Source: Macrocystis pyrifera (lineage: Eukaryota; Sar; Phaeophyceae; Laminariales; Laminariaceae). From it: a DNA stretch of 64,000 nt. The notes beneath the pieces are model-generated. The model had not been told where the DNA came from, did no database searches, and saw only the letters and a list, made by a program, of their open reading frames with translations. Of this stretch, positions 61,504 through 64,000 are shown in pieces. Numbering within the stretch: position 1 is the first letter of the stretch; each line of letters opens with the position of its first letter. Where the stretch lies: NCBI GenBank assembly GCA_031763025.1, contig JASSKH010000025.1, positions 1,612,001-1,676,000 of the forward strand. Direction: 5' to 3'. The translations under genes and the position numbers were made by a program.

Positions 61504-62357
61504 GTGCGCCCATTTTATTTTCCGCAAAGAGCGCATACAGCAGCACGTACATAAAACTACATCCCGATGCTGATTTTTTCGACGAGGCAATTGGTCCTGG
61601 CTGTTGTTCGTGGACGGAGCCAGGGAGCGCGCTTGCGGGCGGGCTCGGGTCCGTCTGCGCCTGGGGTTCGAAATGCTGTTCAATTTTATATCTGGACTGG
61701 GCTTGGTTGCTGCTTTCTCTTCTCTCTCTCGCGGTGTCTTCCCCAGCTCGAAGCCGCCATATTTGTTCATTTATGAATCTGGTCTGGTGATTGGTGACCG
61801 CAGTACACACACCAAACATCATCGCATATTTATCTCTCGTCTAATATTTCGATTCGGTGCCGCCTCATTTAGCGGTATGAGAATCTGCCTCGGTGTGCTG
61901 CTTGCTGTTGTATTTTGTATTGCATATACAGAAGTAGTACGTACATAGTACGCAAACATCATCGCTTATCGTATTGCTGGTATAATTTTTCTCGTGTTTC
62001 GATTCCGTGCCGCCTCGCGATGAGGTGAAACAAAACTAGCTCTCAGCGAACTCTTCGTAATCCAGATCAGAGCGAGCAAGCAGCACAGCGAAAGCAGGCA
62101 GTTCGCTTTTTCCCCCTCGTGCTGTTGCTTGTGGTTGGTGTTATTGTTGTGCGGTGCGCGCTATTTTACAAGCACGACGGGGGTAGCGTGTAATGATGAT
62201 CATATTGATACCAGTACGCGCAGTCGTTGTTGCAACACACCGCCCATGCATGTTTCCGCTCCGCAGTCCCGGATAAATGGTGGGGAAATGGTAATAATGA
62301 TGACAATACGAGGTCGATAACAGTTGACCTTGGGTATTATAACTCGTGCGTACGAGT

Positions 62358-62458
62358 GTAGGAATGCGGTGCCGTTTTGCAGACAAAACGACTCAATTTC
62401 TGAGTACCATTAATAGTTTGTCCCCGGACCGGATAGGGAACATACTGCTGTACGTACG
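62358..62458. mobile_element. Inverted-repeat element B, copy 6
   Basis: GGAATGCGGTGCCGTTTTGC, AGACAAAACGACTC at the left; AGTTTGTCCCCGGACCGGAT at the right. The middle carries ACCATTAATAG where other copies lack it. Confidence 0.6.
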
Positions 62459-62971
62459 CCGCGGGCAAACATGTACCTCTGGTCCTCTGGTACAAGGTGC
62501 TAAGTAGCACTATTAATATTAACAGCTGTGGGCGGAATGCAAGAACCGTTCGAGTCTTTTGTATGAAGACCTAGACAGTCCTTATATTTTCGTCGTCAGT
62601 TGTCCACACAAACAGGATACGTACTCGTACAAACACCCACAATACCCACACAGCACACAACAAGCACTTTTCTTTCGTTAAAAAATACATGGGATAATAA
62701 AGGTGTACCTGTGGTTAAAAGTTGCAAGCCAAATGCAAAAGCAAAATGCTGCAACCGCAAAACAACAGCCGACGGCCCCACGATTGCCCACCGTGCAGAA
62801 AAAAGGTTACGTAAAAAACAGGAAGAATTTCCTTCCAGGCTGCGGGTTACCCATGTACCATACCTTGGCTTGGGGCAATGTTACTGTTGTTTCTGGGATG
62901 GACAGGTAGGTATATATGTACGTTGTGTCGGTGTCACTTTTCTCTATTGCTGCAGCAGGTACAAGCAGTTC

Positions 62972-63062
62972 TTAACTCTTTTAGTACTGTAGTCCCGTTT
63001 TGGGGACAAATCACTTGAAAATAGAATGGTTTGTCCCCAAATCGGGACAGCGGTACTAAATT
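62972..63062. mobile_element. Inverted-repeat element B, copy 7 (best preserved)
   Basis: AACTCTTTTAGTACTGTAGT, CCCGTTTTGGGGACAAATCA at the left; TGGTTTGTCCCCAAATCGGG, ACAGCGGTACTAAA at the right. Arms of about 35 bases with few mismatches. Confidence 0.8.
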
Positions 63063-63089
63063 ATTAATAGTGCCTGGTATGTACGTAGT

Positions 63090-63215
63090 CTGTAGTCTGT
63101 GACCACAGAGCTCGTATCCTTCTAGGGTGAAGAATCAGCACGGACACTGGGCTTGCTGGATGTCGACGAGTAGAAGCACGGTTTAATGAATGTGAAGAAC
63201 ACACACGTAAGTAAC
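63090..63215 (+). repeat. Dispersed repeat E, copy near window end
   Basis: CTGTGACCACAGAGCTCGTA, AGGGTGAAGAATCAGCACGG, ACACTGGGCTTGCTGGATGT, CGACGAGTAGAAGCACGGTT. Shared with 29380-29520, 30880-30985, 46425-46515 and 52045-52135. Confidence 0.65.
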
Positions 63216-64000
63216 TGCTGCTATCATACTGCTTTTGTAACGTACTGGGGCGGACTACGCATAAAGCGGCATTCTTGCCTGCACTGGTAAGGGCTGGCAG
63301 CTCATACCTGATACCAGTAGACCTTTAATATATATTTGGTACCAGTACTTGTATAACGCTGTCTACTTTTCTTCATGTCGAGCAAGTAGCAGTGCAGGAG
63401 TCCTCATAGCAGTACTGAACAACACGCTTATGTCACATTAATTTTGTACTGCCTGCACCGATCAGCGTTGCAGACCTACAGTAGTAATACTGGTATGTAC
63501 ATACCTGGTATCCTGGTATATCACACGGCAACAAAAACCAGGCAGGACGAAACCCGTGGGGATTCGCAGGGGTGTGCAATAAATACATTGATACCGCCGG
63601 TGTGAGAAACAAGCCTCTCCCATGATGAAGAAAAAAGCTGCAAGCTCCCGATGACATATACCAGGTATACCTGATCTCTACAGATGTAGGATGTAGGACA
63701 CCTACGAGTACACTATAGCACTTCTTTAACGAAAACAAAAAAAAAAACAGAAATGTTGGGCCAAGCTGGACCTACTAATTATTCCAAGGCCCCAGCCCTC
63801 CAGTAGCCAGTACTCGTATGTACTGCCGGTACTACTACCCCGGAATTACTACAACACTGGCTGAGGGAGCCCCCAGGGTTGCGAGCGAATTGGCTAGCTA
63901 GGTGCGTCCCACAAGTACGCCTCAATATGTATGGTTAACCCATTGATACACGCGGCGCGGATTACGCGGAGAACGGGCGCGCGTTATGCTTTTTCATAGA

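Larger units (their letters stand above)
61504..64000. other. Intron and/or intergenic sequence with repeats
   Basis: No second exon of the 61.3 kb gene could be identified. The stretch holds two copies of element B, one of repeat E and many GTAC/TACC words. Short frames are unsupported. Confidence 0.3.

Noticed and set aside
61073..61822. Minus-strand open frame of 249 codons
   Set aside because: Antisense to the GC-rich upstream region and exon 1 of the plus-strand gene; Pro/Ser/Arg low complexity and no domain.

Overview
The window is nuclear DNA of an intron-rich eukaryote with a heavily repeated genome. The signs are GT-AG introns of roughly 150-2,400 bases, a eukaryotic tRNA-Lys, non-LTR retrotransposon remnants, many short inverted-repeat elements and long microsatellites. 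High GC at third codon positions, splice style and repeat load would fit a stramenopile such as a brown alga, but that assignment is an inference with low confidence. There is no operon-like packing, CRISPR array or rRNA gene.

Layout. 1-8 kb: a 118-base tandem repeat, a purine tract, a broken non-LTR retrotransposon (3.9-6.2 kb, minus strand) and a perfect-looking palindromic element (7.3-7.7 kb). 8.2 kb: tRNA-Lys(CTT), minus strand. 8.4-17 kb: mostly repeats, with one candidate membrane-protein exon at 10.7 kb and a CATGGCAT minisatellite holding a short TTAGGG array at 16.6 kb. 17.2-23.8 kb: a plus-strand multi-exon transposase-derived gene with several apparent one-base frame breaks. 28.1-32.4 kb: a plus-strand gene of unknown function whose introns hold a retrotransposon 3' end, a duplicated 260-base repeat and two CTG tracts. 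33-40 kb: repeat-dominated, including a poly-C minisatellite, CCCGA arrays and a cluster of five copies of one short inverted-repeat element. 40.4-50.7 kb: the best-supported gene, a ribose-phosphate pyrophosphokinase (PRPP synthetase) on the minus strand with seven phase-consistent exons; each intron is loaded with a different repeat. 50.7-60 kb: repeats, including a 758-base Harbinger-like element with a TAA target duplication. 60.4 kb (minus) and 61.3 kb (plus): first exons of two further genes, one with a mitochondrial-type leader and one with an N-myristoylation-type start.

The most unusual signal is not a gene. The 9-mer TACCAGGTA (or its complement TACCTGGTA) occurs more than 20 times where chance predicts about one half. 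One copy of the commonest inverted-repeat element (48,119-48,235) contains two exact 7-base CCAGGTA insertions, each placed at a TA dinucleotide, so it is 14 bases longer than a sister copy. This looks like excision footprints, or micro-insertions, of a TA-targeting element.

Single-base frame breaks in both the transposase-derived gene and the otherwise intact PRPP synthetase suggest that part of the damage may be homopolymer error in the assembly rather than true decay.
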